Shown here one piece after another: positions 43,041 to 53,713 of a stretch of DNA of 64,000 bases. Origin of the DNA: Pictodentalium vernedei (lineage: Eukaryota > Mollusca > Scaphopoda > Dentaliida > Dentaliidae); contig CM062293.1 in NCBI GenBank assembly GCA_031216915.1, positions 147,816,285-147,880,284 of the forward strand, in the 5' to 3' direction. A model generated the notes under the pieces. That model did not search any database and was not told where the DNA came from. It was given only the letters and a program-made list of their open reading frames with translations. Every line of letters starts with the position of its first letter. The stretch's first letter is position 1. Both the position numbers and the translations under genes were made by a program.

Positions 43041-46000
43041 GTAAAAAAAAAGTCGAAACCTGCACACAAAAGTCCAAAATTAAAGTAAATAAGCAGCTAA
43101 AGGGTTAAATAATATAACAAAAGCCCCAAGAAGCATGCTAACATAAAATAGGAACCATGGCAATATGCTACAAGGTAAGTCTACACTTTGAAGAAAAGAA
43201 AGACAAACCTCAAAACCTGCACATAAAAGTGAAAAAAAAAATAGGCCGATGAAATCGTCAGATGTGTACCCATACGCGCAATTAGTAGAAAGCTGTATGA
43301 CGGAGGGCCACCACGGATGCTGACATAATGTTCACCATACAAGGTATGGGTACATATAGAAATGGATTGGAGGAGTGTCTAATTTGATGGATAAAGGGTT
43401 AATATCTCCGGATCAAATTATCAGATTTACATAAAAAACTATACAGCACAACACATCAGTAACCTGAATAAATATGTAAAGTAACATGACAATCGGATCG
43501 ATATTTTTGGAGTTATCTCATGCCAAAGGGATTGGAGGAATTTTCAATTTGAAGGATAAAGGGGGTTAATATCTCCGGATCAAATTATCAGATTTACACC
43601 AAAAACTATACAGTTCAGCACATCAGTAACCTGAACACAATTATAAAGTAACTTGACAATCCAAGCAATATTTTTCAAGTTATTGAATGCAAAAGGGCTT
43701 GGAGGAATTTTCAATTTGAAGGATAAAGGGTTAATATCTCAGGATTAAATTATCAGATTTAGACCCAAAACTATACAGCTCGGCACATCAGTAACCTGAA
43801 CACAAATATAAAGTAACTTGACAATCCAAGCAATATTTTTCAAGTTATCGAATGCCAAAGGGATTGGAGGAATTTTCAATTTGAAGGATAAAGGGTTAAT
43901 ATCTCAGGATCAAAATAACAGATTTACACCAAAAACTATACAGATCAGCATATCAGTAACCTGAACACAAATATAAAGTAAAGGGTTAATATCTCAGGAT
44001 CAAAATAACAGATTTACACCAAAAACTATACAGCTCGGCATATCAGTAACCTGAACACAAATATAAAGTAACTTGACAATCCAAGTAGTATTTTTCAAGT
44101 TATCGAATGCCAAAGGGATTGGAGGAATTTTCAATTTGAAGGATAAAGGGTTAATATCTCGGGATCAAATCATCAGATTTACACCCACAACTATACAGCT
44201 CGGCACATCGGTAACCTGAACACAAATATAAAGTAACTAGACAATCCAAGCAATAGTTTTCAAGTTATCGAATGCCAAAGGGATTGGAGGAATTTTCAAT
44301 TTGAAGGATAAAGGGTTAATATCTCAGGATCAAATTATCAGATTTACAACATAAACTATACAGCTCAGCACATCAGTAACCTGAACACAAATATAAAGTA
44401 ACTTGACAATCCAAGCAATTTTTTCAAAATAGCGGATGCCAAAGGGATTGGAGGAATTTTCAATTTGAAGGATAAAGGGTTAATATCTCAGGATTAAATT
44501 ATCAGATTTACACCAAAAACTATACAGCTTGGCACATCAGTAACCTGAACATAAATATAAAGTAACTTGACAATCCACGCAATATTTTTCAAGTTATTGA
44601 ATGCTAAAGAGATTGGAGGAATTTTCAATTTGAAGGATAAAGGGTTAATATCTTGGGATCAAATCATCAGATTTACACCCAAAACTATACAGCTCGGCAA
44701 ATCAGTAACCTAAACACAAATATAAAGTAACTAGACAATCCAAGCAATATTTTTCAAGTTATCGAATGCCAAAGGGATTGGAGGAATTTTCAATTTGAAG
44801 GATAAAGGGTTAATATCTCGGGATCAAATTATCCGACTTACACCAAAAACTATACAGCTTGGCACATCAGTAACCTGAACACAAATATAAAGTAACTTGA
44901 CAATCCAAGCAATATTTTTCAAGTTATCGAATGACAAAGAAATGGATACAGACGCCGGACGGACAGATGGACGGACAGATGGACAGATGGACGGACAAAG
45001 GATGGACGAACGACTGATGGTCACCCCGGATAAAGGGTTAATATCTCAGGATCAAATTATCAGATTTACAACATAAACTATACAGCTCAGCACATCAGTA
45101 ACCTGAACACAAATATAAAGTAACTTGACAATCCAAGCAATTTTTTCAAAATATCGGATGCCAAAGGATGCCGGCATTATGTGTACCATACATAGTATGG
45201 GTACACATAAAAAAGCATCACATTTGTTCCAATGGTTTAAAATTGAGAAAAATACCCTGATAATGTCACAGTAACCACCATGGCAATATGCCAGTAAGGT
45301 GAAACTCTACCTGAAAAATATCCACTTGGAAGAAAAGAAACAAAAACCTCAAAACCTGCACATGAAAGTCAAAAAAGTATCACATTTGTTTCAAAGGGTT
45401 AAAATTTAGAAAAATACCCTGAAAATGTTACAGTAACTACCATGACAATATGCCAGTGAGGTAAAACTCCACTTAAAAAAAATATCAAAACCTGTACACA
45501 AAAGTCAAAAACCTGCACACAAAAGTCCAAAATTAAGGTAAATAAGCAGTTAAAGGGTTAAATAATATAATACTAGCCCCAAGAAGCATCCTAACATAAA
45601 ATAGGAACCATGGCAATATGCAACAAGGTAAGTCGCCACTTGGAAGAAAAGAAAGACAAACCTCAAAACCTGCACATAAAAGTCAAAAACAGTATCACAT
45701 TTGTTTCAAAGGGTTAAAATTGAGAAAAATACCCTGCAAATGTCACAGTAACCACAATGGCAATATGCCAGTAAGGTGAAACTCTACTTGAAAAATATCC
45801 ACTTGGAAGAAAAGAAAGACAAACCTCAAAACCTGCACATAAAAGTAAAAAAAGTATCACATTTGTTTCAAAGGGTTAAAATTGAGAAAAATACTCTGGA
45901 ATGTTAAGGTAACCAACATGGCAATATCCCAGTTAGGTAATACTCCACTTAAAAAAAATATCAAAACCTGTACACAAAAGTAAAAAACCTGCACACAAAA

Positions 46001-46370
46001 GTCCAAAATTAAGGTAAATAAGCAGCTAAAGGGTTAAATAATATAATACTAACCCCAAGAAGCATCCTAACATAAAATAGGAACCATGACAATATGCTAC
46101 AAGGTAAGTCGCCATTTGGAAGAAAAGAAAGACAAACCTCAAAACCTGCACATAAAAGTCAAAAACAGTATCACATTTGTTTTAAAGGGTTAAAATTGAG
46201 AAAAATACCCTGCAAATGTCACAGTAACCACAATGGCAATATGCCAGTGAGGTGAAACTCTACTTGAAAAATATCCACTTGGAAGAAAAGAGAGACAAAC
46301 CTCAAAACCTGCACATAAAAGTCGAAAAAGTATCACATTCATTTTAAAGGGTTAAAATTGAGAAAATACC
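43041..46370. repeat. Satellite-like array with ~477-bp higher-order repeat, split by another array
   Basis: Basic units of about 159 bp carry CCTCAAAACCTGCACATAAAAG and AAAGGGTTAAA. Two type-a units (CACATTTGTTTC at 45219, 45381, 45696, 45858, 46172, 46333) alternate with one type-b unit (AAATAAGCAGCTAAAGGG at about 43090, 45540, 46017). Intervals of 162, 315, 162, 314 and 161 bp give a period of about 477 bp. The left part (43041-43260) is separated from the rest by the 164-bp array below. Confidence 0.75.
43380..45190. repeat. Satellite-like array, ~164-bp unit, ~11 copies
   Basis: The unit contains GGATAAAGGGTTAATATCTC, CAGATTTACACCAAAAAC and CCAAAGGGATTGGAGG. Start points are near 43398, 43566, 43730, 43894, 43986 (truncated 91-bp unit), 44150, 44314, 44478, 44646, 44808 and 45036. 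A GGAC/GATG microsatellite interrupts it at about 44945-45010. Confidence 0.8.
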
Positions 46371-46382
46371 CTGAAATGTTAA

Positions 46383-46752
46383 GGTATTCAGTTAACAGAG
46401 ATTGTGTCACTTTCTTGCATTCTAGATATAAACTTAGCATTTATTCTATTACATCTTGTTTGACAGAACTCCATGAGCTCTGTCAAGCAAGATGTAATAG
46501 ATTAAATGCCTGTATTGGATGTACTGAGGCCAAATATGTCTATAAACAAAGGAAAACTGGGGAGAGTCAGGGTAATTTCTTGACTGGTTACAAGATTTTT
46601 TATTCAATTAACAGGAGTTTACTCTATAACCTATATTCAATTAACAGGTCAAATTTGTACTGGAGGTATGGTAAATGGTTTTGTGTTGCGAAATTATATT
46701 CAATTAACAGGGTTATTCAGTCAAAAGATATCCAATTAAGTGGACTCCACTG
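46383..46752. mobile_element. Pogo-like MITE, left end missing
   Basis: It starts within the family consensus (TTCAGTTAACAGAGATTGTG) and ends AATTAAGTGGACTCCACTG. It sits at the right edge of the satellite array. Confidence 0.65.
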
Positions 46753-47560
46753 TATTACTATCCTTGAAAAGCATGCTGACATAAAAAAAAAGAAAAATAA
46801 AAAAGAAAAATCAAAACCTGCACACAAAAGTTCAAAATTAATGAATCCAGACGCCGACGCTGCCGACATGAGGGCTCTGCCATTGGCTCACACAACTATC
46901 GTTGGTGAGCCAAAAATCATGTTTTGTGTCCTAGACAAATATAACACATAGCCTTCAGTGGAACAGGATCAACACTCTCATTCCAATAAGTAGTCATAAG
47001 CAAGCCTGGAAATAAGCAGACTGTCATCTGCAGAATGAGGTCCCCAGTGGGGGAATTTAGTGATGCTACCCTGCCCAGCAGATTAGCATCAGTAAATTTA
47101 CCCTTTGTGAACCTCAATCTGAATCAAGGTCTCACTGTATGGGATACCATAAATAAATCCCCCCCCCCCCCCCCCCCTGGTGACCTCATTTTGAAAATGA
47201 CAGATTGCTTATTCCTGGGCCTGGTCATAAGCTATGTTTTGAAAATGAATATTGAAATAATTACAAAATTTGAACTGCGATTTTAGTGGACAGCACTGAA
47301 AGGGTTTTGCAGATTTGTTATTAAATCTTTTTACCTAACATAAGGGTCCTATATGGCCAGTGCTATTAACAAAAAATTTTAATATAATTTTTACCTCAAC
47401 ATAGCTTATGACCCCTAATTTGAATGAGCTCATAGAGTTTGTTTCAATGAGGGTTCATGAGCTATGCTTTGGATGCAACAAATGCAACTTTTAAATTATT
47501 TCTGAATCTTGTTTGCAAATGCCATTTTCTCTCTGTTTTCGGATCAGTAGTGAAGGTTAA
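46753..47560. other. Non-coding, with degraded MITE cores and a poly-C tract
   Basis: A hairpin TTGGCTCACACAAC...GGTGAGCCAA is at 46883-46913. A 19-base C run is at 47159-47177. Remains of a stem-type-2 element are at about 47330-47550 (TTTTTACCTAACATAAGG, AACATAGCTTATGACCCC, GAGCTATGCTTTGG). No gene is supported. Confidence 0.5.
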
Positions 47561-47937
47561 AATTTCATTTGGATGATCGCCCTATCCACAAGAAATCAAC
47601 ATACATTCCGCAATGCATATAGCTTCCTTAAAAATGTCTGTACCCACCAAAAGCCAGACCTTCATGTACAAATATCCTTCTGTCCAGGAACGGATCCAAG
47701 AATTTTTTTTGGGACACCTGTTTTTTAATTGAAGATGTCCGCAAATAAATTGAGATGTCTTAATACAGATGATTAGACCACTGCATGTGTCGTGAAGTGC
47801 CTTTTATCAACTGCATGTGTATAGATTTCTGCTAAATATTGGAAATAATTGCTTCAAACTAGTAGATTTGAAAATTAAAAGATATTTTCTTGTAGGAATT
47901 TGGGGACTTTTGAGCTTCAGAGTTCGGACGCCCATAC
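47561..47937. other. No feature recognised
   Basis: A/T-rich non-coding sequence. Confidence 0.45.
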
Positions 47938-48040
47938 CTGTAACAGGTATCAAATCGGCCTCTGGAACCGTCCCTGCTTCTGCTAGCAGCTTTGGAGATA
48001 TAGGGTCCGTTTCCAGTGTGCCTCCAAAGAATTGTGCCAT
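47938..48040 (-). CDS. Candidate first coding exon, product unknown
   Basis: On the minus strand an ATG at 48040 opens 34 codons (MAQFFGGTLETDPISP..., ending PEADLIPVT). A good donor, ACAG|GTATGG, follows at 47938/47937 and leaves phase 1. The composition looks coding (no low-complexity residues). A stem-type-1 MITE begins 22 bp upstream of the ATG. The phase is compatible with the host terminal exon at 22867 but not with the exon at 33231, so it could be an alternative first exon that skips 33126-33231, or belong to another gene. Chance is not excluded. Confidence 0.35.
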
Positions 48041-48061
48041 TTTCAAAATAAATATAGGCTC

Positions 48062-48302
48062 TTAACCCTTTACCCAACGCAGACGATATCAAAATTTATT
48101 ATTTTAAATATCATTTTTTCAAATTTTTCAAAAAATTTCAACAAAACCATATCATGTAACCCCTCGTTGGAACGAGCTTGTTCCAATGAGGGGTCACATG
48201 ATATGGTTTTGTTGAAATTTTTTGAAAAATAATAATTTTTTCAACTGCTGAATTTGCATATTACGCGGGCGGATGCGGGCGATTTGTTGGGTAAAGGGTT
48301 AA
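48062..48302. mobile_element. Palindromic MITE, TTAA-type, stem type 1
   Basis: It begins TTAACCCTTTACCCAACGC and ends TTGTTGGGTAAAGGGTTAA. AACAAAACCATATCATGT...ACATGATATGGTTTTGTT is intact. It ends next to the candidate exon above. Confidence 0.8.
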
Positions 48303-48332
48303 TATCATGTGGGTTTCTGATAGGGTGTATTA

Positions 48333-48878
48333 AAGTTGCGACCTCGTCTCTGGTCATATATCAACGAGTCGGTTGGAACGAGTCTATATATGACCCAGAG
48401 GACAGGTCAAGACTTCAATGCACCATCATGGAAACCTACTTGGTGGAAACAATTTATCTTACAATAGTCCTCCCTTTCTTGACCTGTTCGCATGTATTTT
48501 GATAATCATTTTGCAGCTGTGAGTTGATTTTTTATGAATAAAGATCATGGAACTGTGTTCTTACACTATGTATGACGTAATGCCCATTATAAGTTATTCT
48601 GATAAATTTGATGATAACATGGTCTGAGGTTTGCAGCTTGGGGCTTATGTTCAAATGGGACACGAAGAGTCGAGGCTGAACATATGCTCGGAGCTGCAAA
48701 CCTCAGACCAAGTTACCGTCAATTTATCACAATAACGTATATGTTCCAATACAACCCTACTCACAGCCCAAAACCTACATCGTGAAACAGGAGAGGCTTA
48801 TTTACTTAACTTGTGATTGTTAAAAGTTGCCTTGTTCAAGGTAACTTTTAACGATCACAAGTTGAGTCAATAAATAAT
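48333..48878. repeat. Three foldbacks in a row
   Basis: First, GACCTCGTCTCTGGTCATATAT (about 48339) pairs with ATATATGACCCAGAGGACAGGTC (to about 48410). Second, TGGTCTGAGGTTTGCAGCTTG pairs with GAGCTGCAAACCTCAGACCA, with further pairing outside (about 48588-48742). Third, TTATTTACTTAACTTGTGAT pairs with ATCACAAGTTGAGTCAATAA around a ~4-nt loop (48799-48878). Confidence 0.7.
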
Positions 48879-49109
48879 CAATAAATCAGATAAACTCATT
48901 CCATCTTAGTTCAAATCGTAAATTTGTTTGTAATTTATACAACATTTCATTCAGAACACTGTCTGCTACACCTGTGGAAAACCCAGAAAAATGAAGCGGC
49001 TCCGTTGATGAAATAATTATGAAACAGTCAACGACATGTCAAATATTTTGCGTTGTGACGTCAGACGGTAACATTTGCTACTGGAGCTGTAAACATAAAA
49101 GAAACTATA
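48879..49109. other. No feature recognised
   Basis: Short non-coding interval before a satellite-like array. Confidence 0.5.
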
Positions 49110-50740
49110 CCACAGTGAGCCCAAATATGAACCCAGGGACTTGGCTTGAACAAACTTGAATCTTACCCCCTAAGCATGGTGCATACCCAATATCAAAAGA
49201 TTCTGCCTGCTGGATCTTGAGAAGATTTTCAAAGAAATTTGCCTGAAATGCACTAAGTTCAAATTTGGGCTCCTATACTGAGCCCAAATATAAACCCAGG
49301 GAGCCGATTTGAACAAACTTGAATCAGATCCACCCCACCATGTTGCATACCAAATATCAAAAGATTCTGCCTGCTGGATCTGGAGAAGAAGATTTTTTAA
49401 GAAATTTACCTGAAATGCACTAATTTCGAATTCGAGCTTCTATAGTGAGCCCAAATATGAATCTAGGGAGCCGATTTGAACAAATTTGAATTAGATCCAC
49501 CCCACAATGTTGCATACCAAATATCAAAAAGATTCTGCCTGCTGGATCTAGAGAAGAAGATTTTTTAAGAAATTTGCCTGAAATGCACTAAGTTCAAATT
49601 CGGGCTTCTATAGTGAGCCCAAATATGAATCCAGGGGGCCGATTTGAACAAACTTGAATCAGATCCACCCCACAATGTTGCATACCAAACATCAAAAGAT
49701 TCTGCCTGCTGGATCTGGAGAAGAAGATTTTTGAAGAAATTTGCCTGAAATGCACTAAGTTCGAATTCGAGCTTCTATAGTGAGCCCAAATATGAATCCA
49801 GGGAGCTGATTTGAACAAACTTGAATCAGGTCCACCCCACAATGTTGCATACCAAATATTAAAAGATTCTGCCTGCTGGATCTGGAGAAGAAGATTTTTG
49901 AAGAAATTTGCCTGAAATGCACTAAGTTCAAATTCGAGCTTCTATAGTGAGCCCAAATATGAATCTAGGGAGCCGATTTGAACAAACTTGAATCAGATCC
50001 ACACCACAATGTTGCATACCAAATATCAAAAGATTCTGCCAGCTGGACCTGGAGAAGATTTTTTAAGAAATTTGCCTGAAATGCACTAAGTTCGAATTCA
50101 AGCGTCTATAGTGAGCCCAAATATGAATCTAGGGAGCCAATTTGAACAAACTTGAATCAGATCCACCCCACAATGTTGCATACCAAATATCAAAAGATTC
50201 TGCCTGTTGGATCTGGAGAAGAAGATTTTTTAAGAAATTTGCCTGAAATGCACTAAGTTCGAATTCGGGCTTCTATAGTGAGCCCAAATATAAATCCTGA
50301 GGGCCAATTTGAACAAACTTGAATCAGATCCACCCCACAATGTTGCATACCATATATGAAAAGATTCTGCCTGCTGGATCTGGAGAAGAAGATTTTTGAA
50401 GAAATTTGCCTGAAATGCACTAAGTTCGAATTTGAGCTTCTATAGTGAGCCCAAATATGAATCTAGGGAGCCGATTTGAACAAACCTGAATCAGATCCAC
50501 CCCACAATGTTGCATACCAAATATGAAAAAGATTCTGCCTGCTGGATCTGGAGAAGAAGATTTTTGAAGAAATTTGCCTGAAATGCACTAAGTTTGAAAT
50601 CGGGCTCCTATATTGAGCCCAAATATGAACCCAGGGGGCCAATTTGAACAAACTTGAATCAGATCCACCCTACAATGTTGCATACCAAATATCAAAAGAT
50701 TCTGCCTGATGGATCTGGAGATGAAGATTTTTTAATGTTT
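49110..50740. repeat. Satellite-like array, ~167-bp unit, ~10 copies
   Basis: Each unit begins TGAGCCCAAATATGAATC and contains CCACAATGTTGCATACCAAA and TTTGCCTGAAATGCACTAAG. Starts are near 49115, 49278, 49446, 49613, 49781, 49947, 50112, 50278, 50446 and 50613. Short frames inside it are repeat translations, not genes. Confidence 0.85.
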
Positions 50741-51450
50741 TTCCCATTGCCTACAGAGTTAAAAAGTGCTGACTCAGCACTTTTTCAAAGTCCCAAAACT
50801 GTACCCTATGATAAAACCGATGGCAATTTTTTTTTACCAATCCTTTCTGTTGGTCCTAAGGAAGCTTCACACCAAATAAAAATTCTCAGTGCCGTGCAGT
50901 TTTGGATATATGGACGTTTTAATTTTTTTCTATTTTTAGCTCCTGCGGTTCCCATGGGGCTGCAGGAAAAAAAATTTTGGCATAAATTAGGTGCTTATGA
51001 CCCAATAAGCCCTCACATAAAATTTGGTTCAAATCGGCCTCTCGGTTCGGAAAACTTAAATTTGGGGTGGGGCCAAATTCTTGCCCCTCCCATAAAGTCG
51101 CCAAATATTGCCCCTCAAACTTTTCTTGAACAACTTGAGTCTACACCTCAAAAGGAAGCTGCGTACCAAATATCAAGTCTCTGCTACTGCTGGTTCATGA
51201 GAAGAAGATTTTCAATGATTTTGGTGCCCCTTGGGGGCGTGGCCCCACCCAGGAGAAGGGGCAACTTCATTTGAACAAATCTGAATTGACATTAGGTAAT
51301 AAACATTTACCCAACATTTGAATAATATTGGGCCAGTGGTTTCTTCGGAGAAGTTGGTTTTGTAAAGTTTACGCCGGACGACGATGGACGGACGACGGAT
51401 GGAAAGTGATTAGTAAAGCTCCCCTTGAGCTTCGCTCAGGTGAGCTAAAA
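50741..51450. repeat. Repeat tail linked to the 167-bp array, mollusc type
   Basis: The array runs into sequence that still has ACCAAATATCAAGTCTC and GAGAAGAAGATTTTCAATG, then GGACGACGATGGACGGACG (about 51376) and GCTTCGCTCAGGTGAGCTAA (about 51429). The plus-strand frame 50654-51274 is made of this repeat and is not a gene. Confidence 0.6.
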
Positions 51451-51632
51451 ACACTGGCCTTTTCATGTGTAATCAATTTTGGAGGAGAACAGGTATTGTG
51501 ATAAAAACACATTCTCTTTCTGAATTGAACGATCACACATGCAGTTGTTATGCTCAATACAGATTTGTATTTGTCTAGATATTTTCATTTGTATGGAGGA
51601 AAATATGTTCTTACTGTAAGATAAAAAAATAC

Positions 51633-51929
51633 CTGAAGTTCCATCTCTCTTTTTCTTATTTCCTCAAAAATTTGTTGCTTTCTTATTTCTTCTTGGCTTC
51701 TTTGTGGCATTCCAGTGACAGCTTGGGTTTGTTCATATCGCTGCTGCCCTCTTGGAGACATATCATGATTCCTTGATCGAGGTGGCGATTCTTGGCGTTG
51801 CTGGGGTTGTTGTGCATGTGTATCATAATACCCAATGCGTTGATCACTGTCCCCAAGATGTCGTGGAGATTTGTCGTGCTGATTATGTGGCTGAGTATAG
51901 AAGTCATCGTGAACGTTGTGTGGTGTAGT
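51633..51929 (-). CDS. Host gene, internal exon (most upstream found)
   Basis: The acceptor TTTTTCTCACTTTAG precedes 51929 and the donor CAG|GTATTT is at 51633/51632. The exon is 297 bp, phase 0 at both ends, open for 99 codons in the splice-compatible frame. The product is Gln/Pro/His/Arg-rich and probably disordered (QQPQQRQESPPRSRNHDMSP near the middle). It changes to a charged helix at the end (RSQEEIRKQQIFEEIRKRE). Joined to the exon at 33231 the helix continues (MELQ|AKKERM). No family recognised. Upstream exons are not identified and may lie beyond the window. Confidence 0.65.
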
Positions 51930-51968
51930 CTAAAGTGAGAAAAATGAAAGTGTCAATGACACTGTAGC

Positions 51969-52215
51969 TTAACCCTTTACCTAACGAATCGCCCGCATCC
52001 ACCAACGTAATATGCAAAATTGAGCAGTTGAAAAAATTAAATTTTTCAAAATATTTCACCAAAACCATATCATGTGAACCTCATTGGAATGAGCTCATTG
52101 AGCTCGTTCCAATGAGGGGGTCACATGATATGGTTTTGTTGAAATTTTTTTTAAATTTTAAATTTTTTTATTTAAAATAATAAATTTTGATATCGTCCAT
52201 TGGGTAAAGGGTTAA
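51969..52215. mobile_element. Palindromic MITE, TTAA-type, stem type 1
   Basis: It begins TTAACCCTTTACCTAACGAA and ends CCATTGGGTAAAGGGTTAA. It is inverted relative to 7082 (GATGCGGGC-like motif on the left, GATATCGTC-like motif on the right). The core is almost perfect. It lies 40 bp from a host exon. Confidence 0.8.
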
Positions 52216-53384
52216 CTTGGCCTGTGTGTAGTGTTTGATGAAGAGGATAATGTTTAATGTTTATGAAAGGATTATGAAACAAGACAAGAATCAATGTACA
52301 GACCCAACACCAGATATTACCGATCTCATACAGCTGTTTTCATGGATATGGCAGCCATTTGTTCACTTCGTTTTTTGAGGAGACTTTTAAATTGGCAAAT
52401 TATAGGATTTTAATCTCAGATTTTTGGATAATTGCATATTCGACAAACAGTGAGTATAATAAAGATTTATTGTGGAATATTTGTCCACCTCATTATTCAA
52501 AGGGATTTCTCACAAATTAAAAGTGAATGTGATTGATCATGGTGTTTTTCTTGAATCTGCTGCATTCTTCTAATAAACTGCGCTAATTTTGACATTTTCC
52601 AGTGATACAAATGTTGTATTCGTGAATTATACTAACACACATTGATCGCCTAGGAGATAAGTTTCTCCCAAAAGGTCATAATTTGTCCCAAGTGCTGAAA
52701 ATAGAAAAATACTACTGTACAGTATATAACTCAACTACTGGTAGGCAAATTACCAGCCTGATCTGTCCACTGTATGGCAAATTACCGAAATAATCAATAA
52801 ATGTGAGTGGCGTTTGTGAACTGTGGGCACATTACTGAATTAAATGATCAGTGCTAATGAGTGTTTTGTTCTGTACTGTTAATTACAAAAACAAAATGAT
52901 TATTCTTAATGCATGTTGATACAATTTATGCCTATTGTACAGATTATTCATGAATTAATCACTAAAATTATTATTTCTTCTACTTTTAGAAATTATGAAG
53001 TCATATAGATGCTAACATTGTGGTAACTAACAACTTCATTCAACAACATTGTGATGCATCTTATGGACAAAACAGGGGGTGGCTTTGTATGTGTGTGGAG
53101 TGGAAGCATGAAAATTTAAAAATATTTTATCAAATTTATTGCCACATTTCACATTATGTCAAATGGTGTTGCCGCAAACATTCTTGTAACAAGCTATTAA
53201 TTGAAAACAGAAAATGTTTTCATTTTTGGAATTCATTTTAAACAAAATTTCCACAAGCCTGTATAAGTATTTCCATTAGTTCCTTGAATCCTGCACCCTA
53301 TGTAACAGCATGTAACCAATTTACTCTGTGTATTTTACAGCTTTAGTCAGTATAAATTTTCATGTAGATATGGCAGTTACCAGT
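52216..53384. other. No feature recognised
   Basis: A/T-rich non-coding sequence, perhaps part of an upstream host intron. Confidence 0.45.
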
Positions 53385-53459
53385 TTTTTTTATAACCAGA
53401 AAGTGTGACTAACCCTGTGCAAAGCACAGGGTTAGTCACACTTTCTGGTTATAAAAAAA
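53385..53459. repeat. Perfect 36-bp inverted repeat with 3-nt loop
   Basis: The left arm 53385-53420 (seven T, ATAACCAGAAAGTGTG..., ending CCTGTGC) pairs without mismatch with 53424-53459 across AAA. Absence of any mismatch implies recent origin or correction between arms. Confidence 0.9.
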
Positions 53460-53713
53460 TTTCATTATTAACCAAGTAAATAACCCTGTGCACTGTACAT
53501 TTTAGTGTAAATCTGATCTATATCAATGCTTTACCCAAGTAATCGCCAAAACCAATCAGTACTGTTCTCAAACTTATTTTGGGACTCCTCATTGGAATGG
53601 ATTGTGGAAAGTTTGATTTTTTTCATTAACTCCAAAAATGAAAACATATTCTATTTTCAATTAATAGCTTGTTTTGTGTACCTTTAGACTCAAAGGTCAT
53701 TAATATCCTCTGC
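53460..53713. other. Non-coding, with half of a stem-type-2 MITE
   Basis: TTTACCCAAGTAATCGCC...GACTCCTCATTGGAATG at about 53529-53605 is the left half of a decayed MITE. Confidence 0.4.

Larger units (their letters stand above)
33232..51632 (-). other. Host gene intron, ~18.4 kb
   Basis: Between the donor GTATTT at 51632 and the acceptor CAG at 33232. It contains the intact DIRS element C in sense orientation, three satellite-like arrays, many MITEs and the candidate exon at 47938-48040. Confidence 0.55.

Noticed and set aside
46358-46951. 197-codon plus-strand frame
   Set aside because: It is the translation of a satellite edge and a pogo-like MITE with TTCAATTAACAG repeats.
43380-50740. 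Regularly spaced repeats resembling a CRISPR array
   Set aside because: Units are 160-170 bp with no short repeat/unique spacer structure, and the genome is eukaryotic. These are tandem satellites.
50654-51274. 206-codon plus-strand frame
   Set aside because: Composed of the 167-bp repeat and its tail. No conserved motif, and repeat units translate similarly in several frames.
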